63,719 nucleotides of DNA from Prevotellaceae bacterium UBA4359 (GCA_002393555.1 DGSP01000083.1:22959-86677), one strand, 5' to 3'. Positions 44,782 to 53,964 are shown, numbered from the stretch's first letter. Notes: a model not told the origin generated them from the sequence alone. Translations and numbers: made by a program.

Positions 44782-45159
44782 TTATACAGGGCTAATCATC
44801 CATTTTCCCTGCGTTTTAAGCATATTGACGACATCGCTATCTTTTGTGCCATTCTTGAAGACGATGGTATAATGCACCTTTGCTTTTGCACTTCCCTCAG
44901 AATGTTCCACTTTGTCAATCTTGAAAGAAACGACGCCGCCTCTCTTTTTCACCTCCGGACCCCAATAATCCCGCAAAAGTTCTCCGAACCCTTTGGTATT
45001 TCTGATGGAGACCAAACTGGCGGCTTCGGCATACTTCTCGTTTTTCAGAAAGGTGAAATACTTGAAGACAATTTCCCCAAGGGGAGTCTTCTCTTGTTGT
45101 GCCCATGTGGCCGATGCGCACGTCATCAGCAGCAACAAAGCCAAGAGCACTTTTCTCAT
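44782..45159 (-). CDS. DUF4878-like secreted protein
   Basis: 125 residues from MRKVLLALLLLM, a signal peptide ending TWAQ, then a cystatin/NTF2-like fold of the DUF4878 type (ALVSIRNTKGFGELL, KAKVHYTIVFKNGTKD, GKWMIS). An alternative start lies 6 codons upstream at 45177. Function unknown. Probably co-transcribed with the Cys-rich gene downstream. Confidence 0.72.
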   Translation of the reverse strand: MRKVLLALLLLMTCASATWAQQEKTPLGEIVFKYFTFLKNEKYAEAASLVSIRNTKGFGELLRDYWGPEVKKRGGVVSFKIDKVEHSEGSAKAKVHYTIVFKNGTKDSDVVNMLKTQGKWMISPV

Positions 45160-45253
45160 AAAAGATTTTGTTTCCATGAATCATTGTTTTGGTAAATGTT
45201 GATAATTCCCTCCTGACTCCCTTCCGCAAGTCCATCCAAGGTCACTCCAGAGC

Positions 45254-45332
45254 CTCTCGACCGATGTCCGGGACATCGGTCGACCGCGTCCGGGACATCG
45301 GTTGACCGACATCGGGGACGTCGGTTTTGAGG
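45254..45332. repeat. triple ACCGAYGTCCGGGACATCGGT element, copy 2
   Basis: Three units around GTCC(G)GGGACATCGGT, enclosed by CCTCTCGACC and GGTTTTGAGG; homologous to 41937-42008. It lies between two minus-strand genes. Confidence 0.8.
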
Positions 45333-45386
45333 TTGCGGCAGTGTCCCTTTCCATATCTTTCGCAAGAAGGAGTTGAGGATGCGTCG

Positions 45387-46628
45387 TCAGCGGATGACGA
45401 GACGTTTCACCACATGGCTGCCATTCGTTGTGTCGGTCACTTTCACGATGATGACATGACCCGATGGCATCGACAGCGGAATAGATATTTGCGATTGGTC
45501 AGCATGCCACTCCGAGGAGGCCAGTCGTATGCCCGATGCCAAGAAGAGTTCCACCTGACAGTTGCCACGGGTGGCATTGTCGCGGCAGGCAAGACGGCAA
45601 GCACCTTCCGACACCTCAACGCTGAGGGGAAAAGTCCATGCCACCGCCACGATACCGTTCACCTCGGTCACTTCAAATGGTTCGCGGTTCAGCACCGACC
45701 ATTTGCCTGTGCCATCCTGTGCGCGGAGGTTGAACTGATGCTCTCCGGCTGACAAACCTTCGGTCGCCACATCGAACGTGAACGGCTCAGCCAAGTCATT
45801 CGGCAGACTGACAGCCACAGCCTTGCCTTCGCCGGGGTCTGCATCGTCGAAGAAATACTCCATTGCCACCACGTCAATGTTCGACGGATGCACCACATAG
45901 AGCGGACGGCTCAGCGTGGAGGACCACACACCACTCTTCTCCTGTGCACGAAGATAGAGCACGTGGGCACCAGCCTCCACCTCGCTGAAGGACATCTGAT
46001 AGACATTCTTTCCCGTTGCGGGATTGAGCAGTGGATGCCCCTGTCCATAGCCCGGGTCTGTGTCGAAGAAGTATTCCAGTCGCGCCAAATCGCCCACAAC
46101 AGGAGTGGGTGGTTCGGGCACATCGCCACTTTCCACAATTGTAAACTTACGGCTCATCACGTCTGTCCACACGTCGAAAGCGTCTCTTGCACGGACGGTC
46201 AACTCATGCTCACCCAACTCCAACGCAGAGATGTCGGGCGAAAAGGAGAAGTCGAGATGCGCCTTATAGTCCTGTTCGGGCAGGGCAATGCTGGTGGCCA
46301 AGCCTACACCGGGGTCATTGCCATCGAAGAAGTATTCCATGTACACGATGTCCTGCAAGCGGTCGATGAAGAGCGGTCGGCTCACCGTGGCAGACCACAC
46401 GCCTTGGTCATCTTGGCTGCGCACATAGAGCACATGCGCACCATCGGGCACGTCGCTCACATCGAAGGTCAACTGATTGTCGCCCACTTGGATGTTGCTG
46501 ACGACCTTGCCCAGACCATAGCCGGGGTCAGTGTCCAAGAAATACTCCACCCGCTCTGGCGACTGCGCCCTTGCCATCGTGGCACAGACAGCCGCCACAC
46601 CTAGTGTGAAGATTCTTAACGCTTTCAT
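45387..46628 (-). CDS. secreted protein of four tandem beta-repeats
   Basis: 413 residues: signal peptide ending MARAQ, then four repeats of about 85-95 residues, each starting with a (V/M/L)EYFxDxxDPGxG motif and ending G.H.L.VRAQD..G.WS....RP. The DPG.G loops look suited to metal binding. The C-terminal about 80 residues resemble a sorting tail (SGHVIIVKVTDT, HVVKRLVIR). I do not recognise a function; a cell-surface role is inferred. Its ATG overlaps the stop of the upstream beta-helix gene by 4 bases. Confidence 0.75.
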   Translation of the reverse strand: MKALRIFTLGVAAVCATMARAQSPERVEYFLDTDPGYGLGKVVSNIQVGDNQLTFDVSDVPDGAHVLYVRSQDDQGVWSATVSRPLFIDRLQDIVYMEYFFDGNDPGVGLATSIALPEQDYKAHLDFSFSPDISALELGEHELTVRARDAFDVWTDVMSRKFTIVESGDVPEPPTPVVGDLARLEYFFDTDPGYGQGHPLLNPATGKNVYQMSFSEVEAGAHVLYLRAQEKSGVWSSTLSRPLYVVHPSNIDVVAMEYFFDDADPGEGKAVAVSLPNDLAEPFTFDVATEGLSAGEHQFNLRAQDGTGKWSVLNREPFEVTEVNGIVAVAWTFPLSVEVSEGACRLACRDNATRGNCQVELFLASGIRLASSEWHADQSQISIPLSMPSGHVIIVKVTDTTNGSHVVKRLVIR

Positions 46629-47572
46629 TTCACCACTCCCACTTTAACGGTTACACTCATTGTACTGCCCTTCTCAACGGTGGTTGGAACAATCAGGTCT
46701 TGAATGATTGGACCAGAAGGAATGCCCGAAAGAATATAAGGACTATCACCGGCAAAAGCACCATAGGTGGCTCTTACATCAGCAGGATATTCTATCGCAT
46801 CATAATAATCCTTATCAATGAAAGCATTGGTTGCCTGTGTGTTGACCACAGCAATCTCATAGTTGTTGGTCACGCTGCATCCTTCCGAACTTGCAATGGC
46901 AGATTCCTTGTATTCTTTCCAAAGATTGTATTCAACGGTGGAGTTCAACACGTTGTTCAGATGGAACTCATTTGTTCGGAAAGTGTTGTAGGCTATATAA
47001 CAGTCCTTCATCTGGCTAAAACCATTCCCCATCGTTGAAACAGTGAAGATATTGTTGGTAATCTGATGATTGGTCGAAAATGCACCTGTACCACCAGTCG
47101 TACCAATACCACCAGAGAGGATGTTCTGACTGATAATACAATTGCTAACGCCACTCATAAACGTAATACTAGAAGTGCTACCACTTATCCTACATCTGTT
47201 GATGACAACTTTAGAAGCCAGAATGTTACAACTTCCAAGCCACATCCCTTTTACCACAGTTCCATCCGCCTTGATGGTCAAACTGGATTGTGCCGCACCT
47301 GCACCTTCCTCCACAATACCATTCTCGACCAACCAATAGCCTGGACCTAAAATCACAAGGCTCTTGGTGATGGTAAAACGACCATACTCATCGCCGTATG
47401 CTTTTGTCGAAGCGTCCAGCATGATGGTGTCGCCCGAACTTGCAGCATCATGCGCTGCTTGAAACGTTGTGTAGGGAGCCGAACTGCCTGCCACGTTACT
47501 CACTCTCAGAATTTTCGCTTGGGCTGCCACGGTCACGCATGCAGCAGCCAGCACAAAAAGAATCTTTTTCAT
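46625..47572 (-). CDS. secreted parallel beta-helix protein
   Basis: 315 residues with a signal peptide (1-19) and repeated short strands rich in Asn, Ser and Ile (CNILASKVVINRCRI, CIISQNIL, NHQITNNIF, YIAYNTF), typical of right-handed parallel beta-helices such as pectate-lyase-like or DUF1565-like folds. The opening YTTFQAAHDAASSGDTIMLD is the usual first coil. No catalytic residues can be assigned. Translationally coupled to the four-repeat protein downstream. Confidence 0.72.
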   Translation of the reverse strand: MKKILFVLAAACVTVAAQAKILRVSNVAGSSAPYTTFQAAHDAASSGDTIMLDASTKAYGDEYGRFTITKSLVILGPGYWLVENGIVEEGAGAAQSSLTIKADGTVVKGMWLGSCNILASKVVINRCRISGSTSSITFMSGVSNCIISQNILSGGIGTTGGTGAFSTNHQITNNIFTVSTMGNGFSQMKDCYIAYNTFRTNEFHLNNVLNSTVEYNLWKEYKESAIASSEGCSVTNNYEIAVVNTQATNAFIDKDYYDAIEYPADVRATYGAFAGDSPYILSGIPSGPIIQDLIVPTTVEKGSTMSVTVKVGVVK

Positions 47573-47620
47573 GTTCTCGATTTTTTTAATTATTAATAAT
47601 AATGTGTAACTATAAGTTGA

Positions 47621-49162
47621 TTAAAATTCGCTCAATTCAAACTTGATGACCCACTCACCCTTTGTGTTCACGTAGCCCACATTCTTGGGATGAAGTCCAC
47701 TATCATAGACTTGGGCAATGCCATTCCTGAAGGGGCCAGCCAAGCCCGCCATCACAATGTCGCCAGTGTCGGAAAGAAGGCAATAGCCACAACCGTCAAT
47801 ATACAGATAGAAATGACCATCATGGATAAAAAGACTGCCCATCCCCTCATCACCCTTTACAAATCTGGAACGCTTCTCGTTGTCGGCACCCAAATTGCTC
47901 TTTCCATAGAATTGCATGCAAGTCGTCTTATCGGGGAACACTCGCATTTTATCAGAAATGATGGAAACGACATTGAACTCGCTGTCCAGCATAACCGTGT
48001 AGTCATCATCAGAACTGTCGGTTCCGTTGTCCATCGTACAGAGTGCCCTGCCATTGCAGAAAGGAGTGATGCGGTCATATTCTTTGCTGACGACATTCCC
48101 GGTCTTGTCAATGAACATGTATTTGCCTTCCCGATTCACAACCAGTGCCATACCACAATCGTCAAACTGAGAAGGCTCAACAGAATAACGCTGTGGAATC
48201 ACCATGTTGCCTTTTGTATCAATAAAGCCCCACTTCCCATCTGTGCAAACAGCGGCCAATCCATTGCAGAAATCCTGAACCTCTTTGTATTGAGCCAAAA
48301 TGACGGCTTTACCTTTCGAATCACGGAATCCCCAAAGAGACTCTTTATAACCGCCCATCGGAACACAAAAGGCTGCCAGTCCATCACGCATAGGACGAAT
48401 ATGAGAATAAGTCAACCTCGTTCTAAGGAGATCGACAGGATCTGACAACTCTTTAAAAATGTAATTCCCATTTGTATCTACATAGTGATTGGAGTTTGGT
48501 GCTGTTGCAGTTTTTGAGAAACCATTGGTGGTAACAACTATTGCCACACCGTCCTCATAGTCACTTACAGAAACCACATCGGAGATTTTCTTGACCACAT
48601 TGAAATTCTGGTCGTAGATGATGGCTTCATCCGATTTATCTCCTAAGTATATGAGACGATTAGAGGAGAATTTAACATACGAATGATTAACGAATTGTCT
48701 CCTCATTATATTCTCACTTTTGTCCCAATGTTTCAACACATTTCCTTGCTCATCAAAGCAATAGGTGCCATTTTTTTGTGTCGCAACGATGGCACGATTG
48801 TCAAAGAAATGCCCTAATTCAAGATAATTCAATCCATCCAGCGTCACCACCTTGGTGCTGAGTGTCTTCTTGAAGTTGGCAAATTTGCTGTTAATGGCAC
48901 TCACCATATCTGAGCGGTTATCGATTCGCGTCAATTCGTAGAGATTGCTTTTCTGACCTTTAGGCTTGAAATGACCTTCTCCTGACGAAGTTGGAGTTTC
49001 CGATGAAGAAATCTCTTCACCAGAAAGAATCTTCTTTCCTTTGTTTATGGTTCTTGTGGCTTTTTCTTTAGCCTCCTTCAATTTCCCTAAAATGCCTTGC
49101 GCCTGCACATCGCCAACAGACAGGGCGATGCCAAGCATGAGTAAAAAAGTAGTTTTCTTCAT
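47621..49162 (-). CDS. WG-repeat protein
   Basis: 513 residues from MKKTTFLLMLGIAL, a signal peptide ending VQAQ. An N-terminal charged helix (GILGKLKEAKEKATRTINKGKK) is followed by repeats of about 45-55 residues with the WGFxDxKG signature (WGFRDSKGKAV, WGFIDTKGNMVIP, FIDKTGNVV). WG-repeat proteins are beta-propeller-like with no defined enzymatic role. An alternative Met lies 2 codons upstream. Confidence 0.8.
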   Translation of the reverse strand: MKKTTFLLMLGIALSVGDVQAQGILGKLKEAKEKATRTINKGKKILSGEEISSSETPTSSGEGHFKPKGQKSNLYELTRIDNRSDMVSAINSKFANFKKTLSTKVVTLDGLNYLELGHFFDNRAIVATQKNGTYCFDEQGNVLKHWDKSENIMRRQFVNHSYVKFSSNRLIYLGDKSDEAIIYDQNFNVVKKISDVVSVSDYEDGVAIVVTTNGFSKTATAPNSNHYVDTNGNYIFKELSDPVDLLRTRLTYSHIRPMRDGLAAFCVPMGGYKESLWGFRDSKGKAVILAQYKEVQDFCNGLAAVCTDGKWGFIDTKGNMVIPQRYSVEPSQFDDCGMALVVNREGKYMFIDKTGNVVSKEYDRITPFCNGRALCTMDNGTDSSDDDYTVMLDSEFNVVSIISDKMRVFPDKTTCMQFYGKSNLGADNEKRSRFVKGDEGMGSLFIHDGHFYLYIDGCGYCLLSDTGDIVMAGLAGPFRNGIAQVYDSGLHPKNVGYVNTKGEWVIKFELSEF

Positions 49163-49709
49163 GGTCATGCTGTCTCTTTGTGGCATCGGAGGCTCAGCAA
49201 TGCCTGATTCTAAAAAGATTTTCGGAATGATAAAAAAAGACACAAAAAGAAAGGTGTGAGCCTGATGTGCCCATTCTCTGCTTGAAGGTACCGGACTGAC
49301 CTGCGAAATGAAGAATAGATGACAGCTCACACCTTCGATGTATATGCTGAATACAGCGTGTGAACTGTAGTATGCATACAACCATCGAAGGAGAGCGGTG
49401 ACGTCTTACCCATTTCGCATAGTCAATGCCATGCAAAAATCCCTTTCCTAAAATTGAGAAGTGTCCGGTTTCTCAAGCAGGAAATAAAGCGTACGCGCTT
49501 CCTAAATATGTCTTGCAGCCAAGGCTGCACCTCACCATCTGCAACTTTCTGAAGCCGCATCAAGCAAGTTCAGGGCAAAGTAAACAAATAAATGAGAAAG
49601 CACCAAAATTTTCCGCATTTATTTTCATTTATTCGTATGATTATATACAAATGTTTGTCGTATTTTTTCTATCATGCACACTTTTTTGCATCATCCTTCA
49701 CAAGAAAGG
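49163..49709. other. intergenic region with possible structured leader
   Basis: About 550 bases before the WG-repeat gene. Between 49260 and 49440 the minus strand can form several stems (for example TTCACAC with GTGTGAG). No promoter box or known RNA family was recognised; the rest has no feature I can support. Confidence 0.35.
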
Positions 49710-49775
49710 CGTACCCCTCGGCTACAATTGAGCGTACCCCTCGACTACGATTGATTGTACCCCTCGACTACGATA
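49710..49775. repeat. triple GTACCCCTCGRCTACGATTG element
   Basis: Three direct units of about 22-23 bases, related to the trpB-trpE element at 30182-30250. Confidence 0.75.
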
Positions 49776-49781
49776 TACAAA

Positions 49782-49820
49782 AATCCCTCGGCTGCGAATG
49801 GACGTAGCCGAGGGGATATT
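49782..49820 (-). terminator. terminator of the slyD-kdsD operon
   Basis: On the minus strand ATCCCCTCGGCTACG pairs with CGCAGCCGAGGGAT and is followed by TTTTTG; 24 bases after the kdsD stop. Same core sequence as the neighbouring repeat. Confidence 0.7.
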
Positions 49821-49843
49821 ATACAAAAACTTGTAAGAGGGAA

Positions 49844-50788
49844 TCAATTCATGATGGCGAAGTAATCGACGATGCCGACGAGTTTGCCGTGGTCGGTGAC
49901 GAGGAGGGCATGAATCTTGTGGTTGCGGAACATCTGCTGGATGGTGGTCAGTTTGGTTTCGGGCGAGATGGTCTTGGGGGTGCGGGTCATGGCTTCGCTG
50001 ACGGGCAGGTTGATGAAGTTTTCTCGCGCACCTTCCACAGCACGGCGGATGTCGCCGTCGGTGATGATGCCAAGGATGCTGTCGCCTTCCATCACCACGC
50101 CCAGACCGAGTTTGCCACCGCTGATAATCATGAGGGCATCGGAGAGGCGCATGGTGGGTGGCACGATGGGGAAGTTGTCGGTGTACATCACGTCTTTCAC
50201 GCGCACCAGCAGTTTGCGTCCAAGCGAGCCGCCGGGATGGAACAGGGCGAAGTCTCTTGCCTTGAACTTGCGCACCTCCATGAGGGCACAGGCCAGTGCG
50301 TCGCCCATGGCCATGGCGGCTGTGGTGCTGGAGGTGGGAGCCAGGTTGAGCGGGCAGGCTTCTCGCTCCACGCGGCACAGGATGTGGTAGTCGGAGTGCT
50401 GTGCCAGCAGGGATTTGGCATCGCCTGTGATGGAGACGATGGGGATGTGGCGGTCTTCGAGCGAGGCAATGATGCGCAGCAGTTCGTCGGTGTTGCCCGA
50501 ATTGCTAATCATGAGCAGCACGTCGTCATTCATAATCATGCCGAGGTCGCCATGCAGGGCATCGAGGGCATTGAGATAGATGGATGGGGTGCCTGTCGAA
50601 GCGAGTGTGGCGGCGATTTTGGCTCCCACATGTCCCGACTTGCCCACACCCGTCACCACGACATGCCCTGTGCAGCGATGGATGAGGTCCACCACTTGCT
50701 CGAAGTTGTTGTCCAACTGAGGAACGAGGTCGAGCAGGGCTTGGGCTTCGTCGCGCAGACAACGTTCTGCATATATCTTTGAATTCAT
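49844..50788 (-). CDS. kdsD: D-arabinose-5-phosphate isomerase
   Basis: It makes arabinose 5-phosphate from ribulose 5-phosphate, first step to KDO of lipopolysaccharide. 314 residues: SIS domain (about 30-170; VTGVGKSGHVGAKIAATLASTG, SNSGNTDE) and two CBS domains (about 200-314; DVMYTDNFP, GIITDGDIRR). It lies downstream of kdsA, so the KDO precursor and its consumer are made together. Confidence 0.95.
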   Translation of the reverse strand: MNSKIYAERCLRDEAQALLDLVPQLDNNFEQVVDLIHRCTGHVVVTGVGKSGHVGAKIAATLASTGTPSIYLNALDALHGDLGMIMNDDVLLMISNSGNTDELLRIIASLEDRHIPIVSITGDAKSLLAQHSDYHILCRVEREACPLNLAPTSSTTAAMAMGDALACALMEVRKFKARDFALFHPGGSLGRKLLVRVKDVMYTDNFPIVPPTMRLSDALMIISGGKLGLGVVMEGDSILGIITDGDIRRAVEGARENFINLPVSEAMTRTPKTISPETKLTTIQQMFRNHKIHALLVTDHGKLVGIVDYFAIMN

Positions 50789-50827
50789 AGGAAATTGTCT
50801 GTGAAAAGTGAAAAATCTATTGTTTTG

Positions 50828-50982
50828 GGAGTGAAAGGAGTGATGAGAAGTGAGAAGGAGTGAGAGCCGAATGTGATGGTTTAGAGTTTAGAGTTTAGGG
50901 CTGAGGGTATAGAGATGAGAGTCGCCCAGCGCATGGGCTGGCAGAGTGTCGGCTTTCACTTCTCATCACTCCTTTTCACTCC
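50828..50982. repeat. inverted repeat between kdsA and kdsD
   Basis: GGAGTGAAAGGAGTGATGAG (from 50828) with AGAAGTGAG and AGCCGA mirrors TCGGCTTTCACTTCTCATCACTCCTTTTCACTCC (50949-50982 on the plus strand), with about ten extra bases in the left arm. The loop holds TTTAGAGTTTAGAGTTTAGG simple sequence. Confidence 0.7.
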
Positions 50983-51008
50983 TTTTTAAGATTTTTCATT
51001 CTTAATTT

Positions 51009-51767
51009 TTAGTTTTCTATCAGGCTGGCAATGACTCTGTCGAGGTCGCTCAGATAGAGCATGTTGGGGCCGTCGGAGAGTGCCTTGTCGGGGTCGGGAT
51101 GCACTTCGAAGAAGAAGCCGTTGGCTCCGAACGCTTTGGCTGCCAGTGCCATGGCTGGCACGAACTCGCGGTTGCCTCCGGTCTTGCCGCCTGCTGCACC
51201 CGGACGCTGCACGGAGTGGGTGCAGTCCATGATGACGGTATCGGTGAAGCGGTGCATGTCGGCGATGTTGCGGAAATCGACGGCAAGGTTGTTGTAGCCA
51301 TAGATGTTGCCGCGCTCGGTCAGCCACACGTTGTCATTGCCGCTCTCACGCACTTTCTGCACAGGGAACTCCATGTCCAAGCCCGAAAGGAACTGTGCCT
51401 TCTTGATGTTGACGGTGCGGTCTGTTCGGGCTGCGGCCACCAGCAAGTCGGTCTGTCGGCAGAGGAACGCTGGAATCTGCAGCACGTCGGCCACTTCGCC
51501 GGCTGGTTGTGCTTGATAACTCTCGTGGATGTCGGTGAGGATGCGGAGTCCGTACTTCTCCTTGATGTTGGAGAGCATCAGCATTCCTTTTTCCAGACCA
51601 GGGCCACGATAGGAGTGGATGGAGGTGCGATTGGCCTTGTCGAAAGATGACTTGAAGATGATGTCGAGGTCATACTTTTCGTTGAGCCGCACCAATTCCT
51701 GAGCCACCTCTTCGAGGCAGTCCATCGACTCGATAACACAGGGTCCTGCTATGATGGTTGGTTTCAT
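51009..51767 (-). CDS. kdsA: 3-deoxy-8-phosphooctulonate synthase
   Basis: It condenses arabinose 5-phosphate and PEP to KDO 8-phosphate. 252 residues, class I aldolase-like barrel: IAGPCVIES at the start, KSSFDKANRTS, GRGPGLEKG-like RGPGLEKG, DIHE, QIPAFLCRQTDLL and FEVHPDPD. The size is slightly short of the E. coli enzyme (284) but normal for Bacteroidetes. 12 bases after ssb. Confidence 0.96.
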   Translation of the reverse strand: MKPTIIAGPCVIESMDCLEEVAQELVRLNEKYDLDIIFKSSFDKANRTSIHSYRGPGLEKGMLMLSNIKEKYGLRILTDIHESYQAQPAGEVADVLQIPAFLCRQTDLLVAAARTDRTVNIKKAQFLSGLDMEFPVQKVRESGNDNVWLTERGNIYGYNNLAVDFRNIADMHRFTDTVIMDCTHSVQRPGAAGGKTGGNREFVPAMALAAKAFGANGFFFEVHPDPDKALSDGPNMLYLSDLDRVIASLIEN

Positions 51768-51779
51768 AAGGTTGGCTTT

Positions 51780-52205
51780 TTAGAAAGGATATGCACCATT
51801 ATTTTCTGAAGGAGTGACAGCGGCAGGTGTTTCTGGCTGAGAAGGTGCAGACTGCTGAGTCGTGGATTGCCCAACAGGCTTAGGCGAGAGCAACTCCATA
51901 TTGTCCACCATGATTTCGACAGTTCTTCGACTGATGCCCTGACGGTCTGTCCAGTCACGCGACTGTATCTTTCCTTCCACATAAAGGCGGTCGCCCTTAT
52001 GCACATATTTTTCCACCACTTCGGCTTGCTTGCGCCAGAAGATGCAGGTGTGCCACTCGGTGCGGTCGGGCACCTGAGTACCGTTCTGCAGTGTGTAGCC
52101 ACGCTCGGTAGTGGCCAACCGCAATTGAGCCACACATACGCCTTGGTCAAGATATTTCACCTGAGGGTCAGCCCCCACATTGCCGATAAGCATTACTTTG
52201 TTCAT
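51780..52205 (-). CDS. ssb: single-stranded DNA-binding protein
   Basis: 141 residues with an OB fold (about 1-105; MNKVMLIGNVGADPQVKY, WHTCIFWRKQAEVVEKYV, KGDRLYVEGKIQ) and a Gln/Pro/Ser tail. The extreme C terminus is NNGAYPF: the partner-binding Pro-Phe is kept but the usual acidic residues before it are missing, which may mark a secondary SSB rather than the main replication SSB. It overlaps the aroC stop by 4 bases. Confidence 0.93.
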   Translation of the reverse strand: MNKVMLIGNVGADPQVKYLDQGVCVAQLRLATTERGYTLQNGTQVPDRTEWHTCIFWRKQAEVVEKYVHKGDRLYVEGKIQSRDWTDRQGISRRTVEIMVDNMELLSPKPVGQSTTQQSAPSQPETPAAVTPSENNGAYPF

Positions 52206-53278
52206 AAGGTCACGGTTTTGTTGAGTAAATAATGGTCGAGTACTGTCATGGCTGCCATCGCCTCCACCACAGGCACCGCACGGGGCAGCACACAGGGGTC
52301 GTGGCGTCCCTTCACTTCGAGCGAGATTTCCTCCCCTTCACGAGTGACGGTGGGTTGCGGACGCAACTGGGTGGCCACTGGCTTGAAAAGCACTCTGAAG
52401 TAGATGTCTTGGCCATTGGAGATACCGCCTTGGATGCCTCCCGAATGGTTGGTTCGGGTGCTGATGCGACCGCCATCATTGAAGAAGATGTCGTTCTGCT
52501 CAGAGCCTCTCTGCCCCACTCCGCTGAAGCCTTCGCCATATTCGAAGCCTTTCACGGCATTGATGCCCAGCATGGCACAGCCGAGGTCGGCATGGAGTTT
52601 GGAGAAGGCTGGCTCGCCCAGTCCGGCAGGACAGCCTCGGACGACGCAAGTGATGACTCCGCCAATGGTGTCGCCATCGGCTTTCACATCGAGGATAAGC
52701 CTTTCCATGCGTTCGGCAGCCTCAGAGTCGGGGCATCGCACGGGGTTCTGTTCTATCTGGGAAAAGTCATATTGCCGATAATCACGGTCTATGGCAATGT
52801 CGCCTACTTGCGAGGTGTAGGCCGTTACGCTGATGCCTAACTGACGGAGCGCCAACTTAGCCAATGCACCTCCGACACAGCGCGAAATGGTCTCACGAGC
52901 CGAGGAGCGTCCGCCGCCCCGATGGTCGCGCAGTCCATATTTTTGTGTATAGGTGAAGTCGGCATGGGAGGGGCGAAAGACATTCCGCACATTCTCATAG
53001 TCGCCGGAATGTTGGTTGGTGTTTCTGACCATAAAGCCGATAGGACATCCTGTGGTATGACCTTCAAACACACCCGAAAGCAACTCCACCCGGTCGCCTT
53101 CCTGACGTCCCGTCGTGATGCGGCTCTGTCCCGGGCGGCGACGGTCCAGTTCAGACTGGATAAAATCCATATCGACCGCAATGCCAGCCGGCATGCCGTC
53201 CACCACCCCTCCAATGGCTGCTCCATGACTTTCGCCATAGGTGGTCAGCGTGAATATATGTCCGAATGTGTTTCTCAT
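52202..53278 (-). CDS. aroC: chorismate synthase
   Basis: The last shikimate step, giving chorismate for trpE and other uses. 358 residues: GHIFTLTTYGESHG at the start (conserved His), SGRGSSARET-type GGGRSSARETISR, and RTNHSGGIQGGISNG near residue 285. The start at 53278 shares one base with the slyD stop (TGATG), indicating coupling. The in-frame Met upstream lies in the slyD Cys tail and is not used. Confidence 0.96.
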   Translation of the reverse strand: MRNTFGHIFTLTTYGESHGAAIGGVVDGMPAGIAVDMDFIQSELDRRRPGQSRITTGRQEGDRVELLSGVFEGHTTGCPIGFMVRNTNQHSGDYENVRNVFRPSHADFTYTQKYGLRDHRGGGRSSARETISRCVGGALAKLALRQLGISVTAYTSQVGDIAIDRDYRQYDFSQIEQNPVRCPDSEAAERMERLILDVKADGDTIGGVITCVVRGCPAGLGEPAFSKLHADLGCAMLGINAVKGFEYGEGFSGVGQRGSEQNDIFFNDGGRISTRTNHSGGIQGGISNGQDIYFRVLFKPVATQLRPQPTVTREGEEISLEVKGRHDPCVLPRAVPVVEAMAAMTVLDHYLLNKTVTL

Positions 53279-53844
53279 CAGTGGCATCCTCCGCAGCCAC
53301 CTCCACAACTGCCGCAATCACCCCCCTCGCAGCAACTGCCATCCGACTCGCTGGCGGCATTGAGCATGGTTGAAATCTCCTCGTTGGTGGCGGGGCGGCT
53401 TTCAATCACATGACCGACGAAATGAAGGTCCTGGCCTGCATAGGGGTGATTCAAGTCGATGGTGATTGCATCCTTCTTTATCTCGATGATAGTGGCTCTG
53501 AAGCGAGTCCCATCTTCACCTGTCATGGGCACAACGGCTCCTTCATGCACATAGTTGTAGTTGATTTTTCCGTCAATCATGAAGACCGTCTCGGGCACAT
53601 CGAACATCAGTTCGTCGTTGAACTCACCATAAGCGTCGGCACTGGGAATGACGAAGTCGAACTCATCGCCACGCACAAGGTCTTTCAAATTCTCCTCAAA
53701 CTTTGGAAGCACCAATCCCAACCCTGTGATGAACTGGAACGGATGGCGGCGATTGGCCACTTCCATCGGTTCTTCATCCTCTTCGCCATTGTCGATGGTG
53801 TAGAGTCTGTATGCAACAGTCATGAAGTTGTTTTCTATTGCCAT
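53278..53844 (-). CDS. slyD: SlyD-type FKBP peptidyl-prolyl isomerase
   Basis: 188 residues: FKBP core split by an insert-in-flap domain (GLGLVLPKFEENLKDLVRGDEFDFVIP, AYGEFNDELM, IDLNHPYAGQDLHFVGHV) and a Cys/Gly/His tail (CCEGGDCGSCGGG, then CGGCH) of the SlyD metal-binding kind. It combines proline isomerase and chaperone activity with metal delivery. The start at 53844 fits the promoter at 53887-53917. First gene of slyD-aroC-ssb-kdsA-kdsD. Confidence 0.92.
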   Translation of the reverse strand: MAIENNFMTVAYRLYTIDNGEEDEEPMEVANRRHPFQFITGLGLVLPKFEENLKDLVRGDEFDFVIPSADAYGEFNDELMFDVPETVFMIDGKINYNYVHEGAVVPMTGEDGTRFRATIIEIKKDAITIDLNHPYAGQDLHFVGHVIESRPATNEEISTMLNAASESDGSCCEGGDCGSCGGGCGGCH

Positions 53845-53886
53845 AAAATTAAGTGTAAAATATTGTGTTATTGTTGATTGAGATTG

Positions 53887-53917
53887 CAAAGTTACGATAA
53901 ACGGCGGAAAAGACAAA
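53887..53917 (-). promoter_or_regulatory. promoter of the slyD operon
   Basis: Minus strand TTTG (53917-53914), 19-base spacer, TAACTTTG (53894-53887): exact consensus. Confidence 0.8.
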
Positions 53918-53956
53918 ACAAAAAAGGTGTTTTTTTCAGATGTCCACAAAAATGCT

Positions 53957-53964
53957 TACCTTTG
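53957..53964 (+). promoter_or_regulatory. -7 box of the DUF2807 gene
   Basis: TACCTTTG, 32 bases before the ATG; preceded by a T-rich stretch rather than a clear TTTG. Confidence 0.5.

Noticed and set aside
49163..49440. A known RNA such as 6S, tmRNA, SRP RNA or RNase P RNA
   Set aside because: I looked for the conserved cores of these RNAs and did not find them; only unspecific stems are visible.
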